In this document: positions 1 through 6,258 of the stretch, piece after piece
Layout: each line of letters opens with the position of its first letter
Position numbering within the stretch: position 1 is the stretch's first letter
Assembly: GCA_900554835.1 (NCBI GenBank)
Contig: USJD01000098.1
Coordinates: forward strand, 1 to 12,725
DNA length: 12,725 nt
Direction: 5' to 3'
Source of the DNA: an uncultured Prevotella sp.
Lineage (GTDB): Bacteria > Bacteroidota > Bacteroidia > Bacteroidales > Bacteroidaceae
Translations under genes and position numbers: made by a program
The notes under the pieces: generated by a model
Told to the model about the DNA's origin: nothing
What the model saw: the letters and a program-made list of their open reading frames with translations, nothing else
The model's database searches: none

Positions 1-34
1 TGAAGGATTCGCGCACTTCATTAGCTGTCATCAT
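1..34 (-). CDS. alaS: Alanyl-tRNA synthetase, N-terminal fragment (cut by window edge)
   Basis: Reading leftward from the ATG at 34-32, the visible codons give MMTANEVRESF and run off the window. This matches the usual start of bacterial alanyl-tRNA synthetase, which opens with a (M)TxxEIRxxFxxFF-type segment and charges tRNA-Ala with alanine in the cytosol. Only eleven residues are visible, so the call rests on this short signature and on the start codon lying at the end of an AT-rich leader downstream of a good Bacteroidetes promoter element. It is divergent from the MerR-type gene. A second in-frame ATG follows immediately, so the true start could be one codon later. Confidence 0.72.
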   Translation of the reverse strand, partial: MMTANEVRESF

Positions 35-64
35 ATCTATTTTATATTTATCTTTAATTTCAAC

Positions 65-111
65 TTCCTGTTTGAAAGAGGGGGAATGTTCCTGTTTGGA
101 AGAGGGGATGG
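65..111. repeat. Imperfect tandem duplication, two 23-24 bp units, in the alaS leader
   Basis: Unit 1 at 65-88 and unit 2 at 89-111 both begin TTCCTGTTTG and continue with a purine-rich AAGAGGGG stretch; they differ at a few positions and by one base in length. The units lie in the inferred alaS 5' leader, transcribed on the minus strand. They sit next to a hairpin (101-124) whose one arm lies in unit 2. Confidence 0.8.
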
Positions 112-124
112 CGACATCCTCTCT
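101..124 (-). promoter_or_regulatory. Stem-loop in the alaS leader
   Basis: Bases 101-110 (AGAGGGGATG) pair with 115-124 (CATCCTCTCT) with one G-T wobble around a 4-nt loop, giving about ten base pairs. There is no U-tract after it on the alaS strand, so it is not an ordinary terminator. A second, smaller palindrome (TGCCC/GGGCA, 137-150) lies upstream in the same leader. A regulatory role is inference. Confidence 0.5.
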
Positions 125-166
125 TTGAATTATTTTTGCCCTTTAGGGCATTTTCTCCCCAAAAAC

Positions 167-198
167 TTTGCAAAGATAAGAAGAATTGTTTAATTTTG
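167..198 (+). promoter_or_regulatory. Probable merR promoter (-33 TTTG, -7 TAATTTTG)
   Basis: TTTG at 167-170 and TAATTTTG at 191-198 match both halves of the Bacteroidetes sigma-ABfr consensus with a 20-bp spacer. Transcription would start near 204, about 35 nt before the ATG at 239. A second TAnnTTTG match (TATTTTTG, 212-219) lies closer to the gene, but its leader would be very short and it has no clear -33 partner. Confidence 0.6.
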
Positions 199-202
199 CA
201 AC
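171..202 (-). promoter_or_regulatory. Probable alaS promoter (-7 TATCTTTG, -33 GTTG)
   Basis: On the minus strand TATCTTTG at 178-171 matches the Bacteroidetes -7 consensus TAnnTTTG exactly. A GTTG at 202-199, separated by 20 bp, is one base away from the -33 consensus TTTG. Transcription would begin near 165, giving a leader of about 130 nt before the alaS ATG. The element interleaves with the merR promoter on the other strand. Confidence 0.6.
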
Positions 203-238
203 TAAATTAATTATTTTTGAAATTTAAGTGGGTAAAAT

Positions 239-586
239 ATGGCATTAAATACAGATAAACCGGTGAAATTATACTACTCCATCAAAGAAGTAGCTGAAAT
301 GATAGGGGTGAATGAATCTACTCTGCGTTATTGGGAGAAGGAGTTTACCTTTATCAAACCGAAGGTTACTGCCAATAAGGTGCGTCAATATACGGAGAAG
401 GATATTGAGCAGATTAAGGTGATCTATTCGCTGATCAAAGTGAAGGGATTCAAGATTGCTGCTGCCCGGAAATATCTCCAGCAAAACCGTTCCGGTGCTG
501 AAAAATCATCGGAAGTCCTGGATACTTTGATTAGCGTGAGAGATCAGTTGAAAGACTTGAAAAAGCAAATCGATATGTTAGTTTAG
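239..586 (+). CDS. MerR family transcriptional regulator (small, effector-less)
   Basis: This 115-residue protein has a MerR-type winged helix-turn-helix: residues about 11-32 (the YYSIKEVAEMIGV segment followed by STLRYWEKE) form the recognition HTH, and the KVRQYTEKDIEQIK segment at 47-60 is the wing and next helix. Residues about 90-115 form a charged helix suited to the antiparallel dimer coiled coil. There is no extra C-terminal ligand domain and there are no cysteines, so it does not resemble the metal- or redox-sensing MerR members. It is divergent from alaS, sharing a promoter region, and convergent with the pectinesterase. Its target and signal are unknown; binding within the shared promoter region is plausible but unproven. 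The ATG at 239 follows a good promoter but no clear Shine-Dalgarno, which is normal for this phylum. Confidence 0.93.
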   Translation: MALNTDKPVKLYYSIKEVAEMIGVNESTLRYWEKEFTFIKPKVTANKVRQYTEKDIEQIKVIYSLIKVKGFKIAAARKYLQQNRSGAEKSSEVLDTLISVRDQLKDLKKQIDMLV

Positions 587-596
587 GACGAACAAA

Positions 597-638
597 AAAG
601 AAGCTATACTTCATAGGGGAGTGAAGTATAGCTTCTTT
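597..638. terminator. Strong bidirectional intrinsic terminator between merR and pectinesterase
   Basis: A perfect 17-bp inverted repeat (597-613 with 622-638) encloses an 8-nt loop (TAGGGGAG). On the minus strand the stem runs into a T-run (complement of the A-run 594-599), a classic terminator for the leftward operon. On the plus strand the stem itself ends in TTCTTT, so it can also end the merR transcript. Its position between convergent genes fits. Confidence 0.85.
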
Positions 639-677
639 GAGCCATGAAGTACTACTTCAATGGAGGGTGAAGCTCTA

Positions 678-1667
678 TTACCAGCAATCTTCTCCGAATG
701 CATCAAGAAGCGTTACTTTGGCTGCTTCTTTCTTGGAGAGTTGCTTGCTCCATTTTACACGGTTCTTGGTTGAGGCTCCTTCGCCTTTGTTGCCATATTC
801 CGCATAGCGGGCTGTTTCTTCGTTCTTGGCATTATTCCAGTTGTGCCATCCTTCTGGGCGGATATGTTTGCCCAACTCACAATCCATGAAAATGGTGGCT
901 GCAAATGGACGCCAAGGACGACCTAAATATACTTTATCCACATCCTTGTCGGCTGTCAGTCTGCACTTGTAGAAGACATAGCCGTACTTCTGACCTGCTG
1001 GGGTAGAGGCTGCTGTGATATAGCTGTTTGCCTTGCTGTGGATTTCGCAATTTTGGAACCAGGCAATACTTGGACCGAAGATGAAATCGGTTGTTCCCTC
1101 GATATAGCAGTCGTAGAAAGCTACTCTTGTGCCGCCTACGCCTGTATAGACAGTATCCTGATTGCCCAATAAACGGCAGTTTTGTACCAGGATATGGTCG
1201 CCTTCTGTATGCAGGGTTACTGCCTGTCCTAACTTGGCTGCATTATTCTCAATGGTGATATCCTTGAGCGTGATGTAGCTTCCCTGAACCTTGAGGGTAT
1301 AGGTGCGGAAGGTGCCCATCGGCTTGCCTTTTACGGCTGCTTCTGAATCCAGACCGCCTACAGGCATTTTGATGTTGGCATGGTCATCCCAGGTAATGAT
1401 GGTGTTGTCACGGTCTTCACCGCAGATGGTGATGTTGGTGAGCCACGATGGGATAATGAGCTTTTCCTTATACACTCCTTTTTTCACATAGATGACCTTG
1501 GTATAGTCCATGAAGGCTCTGCAGACTTCGATGGCTTCGTCGATGGTGCGGAATTCACCTGTTCCATCTCGGGATACTACCAGGGTATCCGGGTTGTCAT
1601 ACTTGTTGGCGGCAAGCACTGGCCATGCCGCTAAGAATAGCATCATTGCTAATAATACCTTTTTCAT
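678..1667 (-). CDS. Secreted pectinesterase (pectin methylesterase, CE8 family)
   Basis: The 329-residue protein removes methyl esters from homogalacturonan, preparing pectin for lyases and hydrolases. It starts with a Sec signal peptide (MKKVLLAMMLFLAAWPVLA, cleavage near residue 20), so it is periplasmic or exported. Family motifs are in order: GTGEFRTIDEAI (35-46), the QAVTLHTEGD strand (148-157), GNQDT (168-172, acid/base Asp171), TDFIFG (193-198, nucleophile Asp194) and LGRPW (248-252, Arg250 binding the carboxylate). All catalytic residues expected for CE8 are present, so it should be active. It is a single-domain enzyme of normal length. It lies only 24 bp after the (p)ppGpp synthetase stop and before a strong terminator, so it is probably cotranscribed as the last gene of that operon. 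No other pectin genes are visible, which is unusual because such enzymes normally sit in polysaccharide utilisation loci. Confidence 0.95.
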   Translation of the reverse strand: MKKVLLAMMLFLAAWPVLAANKYDNPDTLVVSRDGTGEFRTIDEAIEVCRAFMDYTKVIYVKKGVYKEKLIIPSWLTNITICGEDRDNTIITWDDHANIKMPVGGLDSEAAVKGKPMGTFRTYTLKVQGSYITLKDITIENNAAKLGQAVTLHTEGDHILVQNCRLLGNQDTVYTGVGGTRVAFYDCYIEGTTDFIFGPSIAWFQNCEIHSKANSYITAASTPAGQKYGYVFYKCRLTADKDVDKVYLGRPWRPFAATIFMDCELGKHIRPEGWHNWNNAKNEETARYAEYGNKGEGASTKNRVKWSKQLSKKEAAKVTLLDAFGEDCW

Positions 1668-1691
1668 TGTTTACAGTAGATTTATATAAAA

Positions 1692-3980
1692 TTATAATAT
1701 TCTCTGCACATCCTGCAGGTCCTCGATATTCTTGAGCATGTCGGTAATCTTCTTGACTTCATCTCTATCGTGAATACGAAGTTCGATGGTACCGTCGAAG
1801 ATACCATTGTCGCTGCTGATGGTAATCTTGTGGATATTGACACCCAACTGGTCGCTGATAACCTTGCTTACATCGAGCAACATGCCCTTGCGGTCGATAC
1901 CTTTTATTTCGATAGTTGCATCAAAGAGCAGCTGCTTGTGCATGTCCCATTTGGCATCTACGATGCGGTTGCCATAGCTGGATTTCAATTTGGCTGCTAT
2001 CTGGCAGGCACGTTTGTGTATCTCTATGCGGTTCTTGTTGTCGATGAATCCCATGATGTCATCTCCAGGGATGGCGTGGCAACAGGTAGGGAAGATAAAC
2101 TGGTTGATGTTTTCTTCTGTGATGATCAACGGTTTCTTCTTGTTGAAGTCCTTGCCCACAATGAAGAGTTCTTCCTTTTTCTCTGTTCCGGCTTCCGGCT
2201 TCTTTTCCTTGCTCTTGCTGCCGAGGAATGGGATATAGTTGCGCCAGCTGCTGGACTGTTTCTCCTTCTTGTTCTTACCCTGCAGTTCGTCGAAATCCTT
2301 TTCTCCTAAGATAATGGTGTGATTGCCTAATGCCAGGAAGAAGTTTTCGTGCTTCTGGATGTTATGGAAGTCGCAAAGTTTATCTACGATAGACGTTGTT
2401 GTCTCCATCGCATTCTTCTGGAGCCACTCGCTGAGTACTTCCTCACCTTTCTTCTGAATCTCACGGTTGTCTCGTCTCAGAATGGCCTGTATCTTGCTCT
2501 TTGCCTTGGCTGTGCTGACAAAGTTAATCCATGCCGGTTGTACATGCTGGCTTTTACTGGTCAGGATTTCCACCTGGTCGCCACTTTGCAACTTATGGCT
2601 GAGCGGAACCAGTTTGTGATTGACCTTAGCACCGATACAATGGCTTCCCAAGAAGGTATGGATCTGAAAAGCGAAGTCGAGTGCGGTGCAGTCGGCTGGC
2701 ATGGTCTTGATTTCTCCCTTAGGAGTGAAGACGAAGATTTCTGATGCAAAGAGGTTGAGTTTGATGGCATCCAAGAAGTCCATGGCATCCGGTTGTGGAT
2801 CATCCAATATTTCCTTGATGGTGCCGAGCCAGTCGTTCAGCTCGTTTTCATCCTCAGTGTATTCGTTTTCTCCCTCTTTGTATTTCCAGTGTGCGGCAAA
2901 TCCCTGTTCAGCCACTTCGTCCATGCGGTCTGAGCGGATTTGTACTTCTATCCAGCGTCCCTGCTTACTCATCAGGGTGACGTGGAGTGCCTGATAGCCA
3001 TTGGCTTTCGGATGGTTGAGCCAGTCGCGCAGACGGTCTGGATGACTCTTATATATCTTGCTGATGGCTACATAGATATTGAAGCATTCGTTCACCTCGT
3101 TAGCTCTCTCTTTAGGGGTAAAGATGATGCGGACTGCCAGAATATCGTAGATTTCGTCGAACGAGACATGCTTGTTCTGCATCTTGTTCCAAATGGAATA
3201 GGGGCTCTTTACACGGGCTTTGATCTTGTATTCTACGCCCAACTTATCGAGTTCTTCACGGATAGGGGCGGTAAACTGTGCAAAGAGATTGTCGCGCTGG
3301 GCTTCTGTATCTGCAAGCTTATGCTCTATGTTGGCATATTCCTGTGGATGGTCGTATTTGAAACTGAGATTCTCCAACTCCGTCTTGATCTTGTTCAGTC
3401 CCAGGCGGTTAGCCAATGGAGCATAGATATAGAGCGTTTCTCCGGCAATCTTGTATTGTTTGTTTGCCGGTTGGGAAGCGAGGGTACGCATGTTGTGCAG
3501 ACGGTCGCAGATTTTGATAAGGATGACACGGATATCATCGCTCATGGTGAGCAGGAGTTTCTTGAAGTTTTCAGCCTGCGCAGAAGCTTTGTCTCCAAAG
3601 ATACCACCGCTGATCTTGGTCAGTCCATCTACAATCTGTGCTATTTTAGCACCGAAGATATTGGTGATGTCTTCTACTGTATAGTCAGTATCTTCCACCA
3701 CGTCATGGAGCAGGGCAGCGCAGATGCTGGTAGAGCCTAATCCCATTTCTTCGCAGGCGATTTGTGCCACGGCGATAGGGTGCATGATATATGGCTCACC
3801 AGAGAGTCGGCGTACTCCTTTGTGAGCTTGTCGTGCAAAGTTGAAAGCTTTCGTTACGATATCTACTTTCTTGCGGTGGCGTGAAGCCACGTATGTGTCT
3901 ATCAAATGCTGGAAAGCATCATTGATGAGCTTGTTGTCTGCCTGCTCTCTTTCCAGTTCCTTCAAGTTCTGATCGTTCAT
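1692..3980 (-). CDS. Bifunctional (p)ppGpp synthetase/hydrolase, RelA/SpoT long form
   Basis: A full-length RSH protein of 762 residues. The N-terminal HD hydrolase domain (about 40-190) retains its metal ligands: H67 in the MHP motif, the HDVVED run at 92-97, and D159 within ICDRLHNMR. The synthetase domain (about 245-365) has the YDILAVRI strand, KANGYQALH (325-333) and WIEVQIR (343-349). Both activities therefore look intact: making (p)ppGpp from ATP and GDP/GTP, and hydrolysing it. The regulatory half contains a TGS domain (about 412-473), a helical region, a lysine-rich linker (about 565-605), a Cys-containing zinc-finger-like domain (FPTCCH at 630-635, C659) and a C-terminal ACT domain (about 684-762). 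Its ATG has an unusually good Shine-Dalgarno. It sits 71 bp after the transglycosylase and 24 bp before the pectinesterase. Gene names relA, spoT and rel are used interchangeably for this family. Confidence 0.97.
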   Translation of the reverse strand: MNDQNLKELEREQADNKLINDAFQHLIDTYVASRHRKKVDIVTKAFNFARQAHKGVRRLSGEPYIMHPIAVAQIACEEMGLGSTSICAALLHDVVEDTDYTVEDITNIFGAKIAQIVDGLTKISGGIFGDKASAQAENFKKLLLTMSDDIRVILIKICDRLHNMRTLASQPANKQYKIAGETLYIYAPLANRLGLNKIKTELENLSFKYDHPQEYANIEHKLADTEAQRDNLFAQFTAPIREELDKLGVEYKIKARVKSPYSIWNKMQNKHVSFDEIYDILAVRIIFTPKERANEVNECFNIYVAISKIYKSHPDRLRDWLNHPKANGYQALHVTLMSKQGRWIEVQIRSDRMDEVAEQGFAAHWKYKEGENEYTEDENELNDWLGTIKEILDDPQPDAMDFLDAIKLNLFASEIFVFTPKGEIKTMPADCTALDFAFQIHTFLGSHCIGAKVNHKLVPLSHKLQSGDQVEILTSKSQHVQPAWINFVSTAKAKSKIQAILRRDNREIQKKGEEVLSEWLQKNAMETTTSIVDKLCDFHNIQKHENFFLALGNHTIILGEKDFDELQGKNKKEKQSSSWRNYIPFLGSKSKEKKPEAGTEKKEELFIVGKDFNKKKPLIITEENINQFIFPTCCHAIPGDDIMGFIDNKNRIEIHKRACQIAAKLKSSYGNRIVDAKWDMHKQLLFDATIEIKGIDRKGMLLDVSKVISDQLGVNIHKITISSDNGIFDGTIELRIHDRDEVKKITDMLKNIEDLQDVQRIL

Positions 3981-3987
3981 GGTTTTA

Positions 3988-3994
3988 CCCTCCT
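3988..3994 (-). promoter_or_regulatory. Near-perfect Shine-Dalgarno before the RelA/SpoT start
   Basis: On the minus strand AGGAGGG lies 7 nt upstream of the ATG at 3980. It supports this start codon. Strong Shine-Dalgarno motifs are uncommon in Bacteroidetes, and none of the other genes here has one this good. Confidence 0.75.
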
Positions 3995-4040
3995 GCTGAA
4001 ATTTTTAGTTGATGAATCAGTATGCTTTGTCTGTCGGTAA

Positions 4041-4066
4041 ATCAAGGTGTATTACTTCACCTTGAT
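4041..4066 (-). terminator. Hairpin over the transglycosylase stop codon (possible weak terminator/attenuator)
   Basis: ATCAAGGTG at 4041-4049 pairs perfectly with CACCTTGAT at 4058-4066 around an 8-nt loop; the transglycosylase stop codon (4054-4052) lies in that loop. On the minus strand the stem is followed by only a short T-stretch (TTTACC), so full termination is doubtful. It could trim readthrough into the RelA/SpoT gene or stabilise a processed 3' end. Confidence 0.45.
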
Positions 4067-5422
4067 CTTCTTGCCGGCACGTATTGTGCTACCAGAAATA
4101 CCATTCAGTTTGCGCAGTTTCTTCACGGTCGTGTGATTGCGTGCTGCTATTTCTGATAAGGTGTCGCCATTCTTGATGGTTACACTCTTGCTGCGAGTTT
4201 TCTTGCCTTTCTTAGTTTTCTTGCTCTTTCTGCTGCTGTAAGAGCTTCTGCTTCTTGAGCTGTAAGAAGATCTGCTGCGGCTATAACTGTAGTTGCGACC
4301 TACAGAAGGTGCATCTTCCTTGACATCCACTACATCGCGCTTCAACAGCAGTTCATCGGTCTTGAAATTGTAGATTGAGTCTTCATTGTCGATGAATGCT
4401 CCCACGAGAGATTCAGGCAGACGTACTGTCTTAGGCTTGTTGAGTCCGTTGACGATGTCGCGGCGGTATTCCGGGTTGAGGTTGCGCAGATGTTCGATAT
4501 TGATATTCAATACCTGTGCAATCTGCTCTAAATGAAGATCTCTGTTTACTACCACGGTGTCTGTCTTGGCTGGCAACTCTGTGACCATCGGACAGATATT
4601 GTGCTCGCAGTAGTAGTTCATGATATAGTTGGCTGCGATGAATGCAGGTACATATCCACGGGTCTCCTTTGGGAGGTATGGATAGATGCTCCAGTAGTCA
4701 GCAGAACCCTTGGCACGGTGGATGGCCTGGTTTACCTTGCTTGGACCGCAGTTGTAGGCAGCGATTACCAATCCCCAGTCATCGAAAATCTTATAGAGGT
4801 CGCTCAGGTAGCGGGCTGCAGCATAAGAAGCTTTCACCGGGTCGCGGCGCTCATCTACCAATGAGTTTACTTCCAGTCCATAGCGCTTGCCTGTGGCCAA
4901 CATAAACTGCCAGAGGCCTGTGGCTCCTACTCTTGAAACAGCTTTCGGATTGAGTGCTGATTCGATGACTGGCAGATATTTCAATTCCAAAGGCAGGTTG
5001 TATGCCTCCAAAGCCTCCTCGAAGATAGGCATGTAGAAGTTGCTGGCTCCCAACATGAAGCTGACAGAGCGGCGCAACTTGCCGCTATAGCGGTCGATGA
5101 ATTTCTGTACCACCTCATTGTATGGCATCTCTATGATGGTAGGGAGTCTCTTCAGGCGGTCGATATATACCTCTTTAGGATATGTCCGGTTTTCATCCTT
5201 GTAGTTGCATGCTGTATCCAGCATCATATATGTCTGAGCATTGTAGAGATGGAGCAGGCTGTCGAGATTGTCCTCCAAACCGGTAGGAACTTCGATTTCT
5301 TCTGCTTTTCCTTCTTTGTCTGTTACGGTGATCACATCATCGTTGTCACCGTCTTCGGTTTGCGCTTGCATCCCGGTTGAACAGCTAAGCAATATAGCTG
5401 CAAATATGATTACTTTCTTCAT
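4052..5422 (-). CDS. MltD-like lytic transglycosylase with Ser/Arg-rich linker and C-terminal LysM
   Basis: The 456-residue envelope enzyme cleaves the MurNAc-GlcNAc bond of peptidoglycan with formation of a 1,6-anhydro end. An N-terminal export signal covers about residues 1-20; LLSC at 11-14 is a marginal lipobox, so it may be periplasmic or a lipoprotein. The SLT domain (about 135-270) shows the catalytic glutamate E154 in PVIESALNP, GATGLWQFM (166-174) and AYNCGPSKVNQA (222-233). Residues 294-338 resemble a degenerate LysM, and a clear LysM occupies 413-456 (NGDTLSEIAARN, IRAGKKIKVK). The stretch 379-412 is a low-complexity Ser/Tyr/Arg then Lys-rich linker. A 136-bp gap separates it from the DUF5683 gene upstream. 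I saw no convincing TAnnTTTG promoter in that gap, so readthrough from parA is plausible. Confidence 0.94.
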   Translation of the reverse strand: MKKVIIFAAILLSCSTGMQAQTEDGDNDDVITVTDKEGKAEEIEVPTGLEDNLDSLLHLYNAQTYMMLDTACNYKDENRTYPKEVYIDRLKRLPTIIEMPYNEVVQKFIDRYSGKLRRSVSFMLGASNFYMPIFEEALEAYNLPLELKYLPVIESALNPKAVSRVGATGLWQFMLATGKRYGLEVNSLVDERRDPVKASYAAARYLSDLYKIFDDWGLVIAAYNCGPSKVNQAIHRAKGSADYWSIYPYLPKETRGYVPAFIAANYIMNYYCEHNICPMVTELPAKTDTVVVNRDLHLEQIAQVLNINIEHLRNLNPEYRRDIVNGLNKPKTVRLPESLVGAFIDNEDSIYNFKTDELLLKRDVVDVKEDAPSVGRNYSYSRSRSSYSSRSRSSYSSRKSKKTKKGKKTRSKSVTIKNGDTLSEIAARNHTTVKKLRKLNGISGSTIRAGKKIKVK

Positions 5423-5558
5423 TCTGATATAATGGTCTATTTTGCTTTTTCGATTTTCTTATATATATAATAATGTATATAGTTTCTTCCCGCAATGTAT
5501 TTTTCCTCTTTCCAGAATGGGAATTTGCTTCTTCCCTGAAGAGGCAGGAAGGTTTTCT

Positions 5559-6254
5559 TTAGAATGTGAGAGAGCATTGCAGTCCAAGCGTAGAAGAACG
5601 CAATGGGTTGCGGGTTCTCTGGTTGTTGTTGATTACCGTAGGCTCTACTCTGAGCGACAGGTCGTCTGAGATGTCAAATTCAGAGAGGGAGGCATCCACG
5701 TATGCATCGATGACAGAGAAGGCATATACGCCTATCATCACAAACATGCTCATGTCTCTCCATCTGCGGTAGCGGTCTTTGCGTTTGCGGAAGATTTCCT
5801 TATATCGCTCTATGTTGTTGGCATCTATTTGGGCCCCCAAGTGCAGGAACTGGTTGTAGCTCTGTGTGTTGGGGTCATCGTCCATGATGTCCAGATATGC
5901 CTGTGAGTAGTCATGATACATCTGGTTGTTCCAGCTCATGGCATAGGCACATCCCACGAAGCCGCCGTAGATGATAGGCAGCTTCCAGTATTTCCTGTTG
6001 TAAATCTGTCCTGCACCTGGCAATACGAGGGCAAGCCACATGGCACGCTTGGTGTCTGGCCTCCAGGTGGCCCAGTTGCGCTTCTTTCTCAGTGCTTTAG
6101 GGGCGAGGGCTTTGCTCAGGGAGGCACTGTCGATGGTAATCGAATCCTCCAGGCTCAGGCTTTCTACGGCAAGTGAGTCCTTTTGTGCCATCGCCTGTGT
6201 AGTGCCCAGCCATAGCAGTGCCATGATGCAGATATGTGATAACTTGAAATTCAC
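5559..6254 (-). CDS. DUF5683 domain membrane protein, function unknown
   Basis: A 231-residue protein with an N-terminal signal peptide (cleavage after AMA, about residue 23), followed by an acidic Ser-rich stretch. The core (about 60-190) has the family hallmark RAMWLALVLPGAGQIYNRKYW at 70-90, then hydrophobic segments near 71-82, 93-108 and 168-184. This pattern identifies the DUF5683 family of Bacteroidetes, conserved beside parB. A very basic stretch (RKRKDRYRRWR, 156-166) precedes the last membrane segment. The C-terminus ends in an aromatic residue (QCSLTF), vaguely like an outer-membrane strand, but the protein is too short to call a barrel. The start is GTG, 4 bp after the parB stop, implying tight coupling; the next Met (residue 11) would leave an uncharged, truncated signal. 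No biochemical function can be assigned. Confidence 0.88.
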   Translation of the reverse strand: MNFKLSHICIMALLWLGTTQAMAQKDSLAVESLSLEDSITIDSASLSKALAPKALRKKRNWATWRPDTKRAMWLALVLPGAGQIYNRKYWKLPIIYGGFVGCAYAMSWNNQMYHDYSQAYLDIMDDDPNTQSYNQFLHLGAQIDANNIERYKEIFRKRKDRYRRWRDMSMFVMIGVYAFSVIDAYVDASLSEFDISDDLSLRVEPTVINNNQRTRNPLRSSTLGLQCSLTF

Positions 6255-6258
6255 TTTC

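Noticed and set aside
645..659. Short palindrome TGAAGTA C TACTTCA
   Set aside because: The one-base centre cannot form a good hairpin and it lies just beside the strong terminator whose sequence it partly resembles. Probably a chance echo; too weak to call an operator.
2940..3740. Long plus-strand open frame of 266 codons
   Set aside because: Fully antisense to the conserved synthetase and hydrolase domains of the RelA/SpoT gene; its translation has no recognisable motif. The same applies to the minus-strand frame at 8893-9684, which is antisense to lpxB, and to the plus-strand frames opposite the other leftward genes.
5531..5551. Hairpin CTTCCCTG/CAGGAAG between DUF5683 and the transglycosylase
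   Set aside because: One bulged base and no T-run on the minus strand, so it is not a supported terminator; it could be chance in this 136-bp gap, which otherwise shows only AT-rich sequence.
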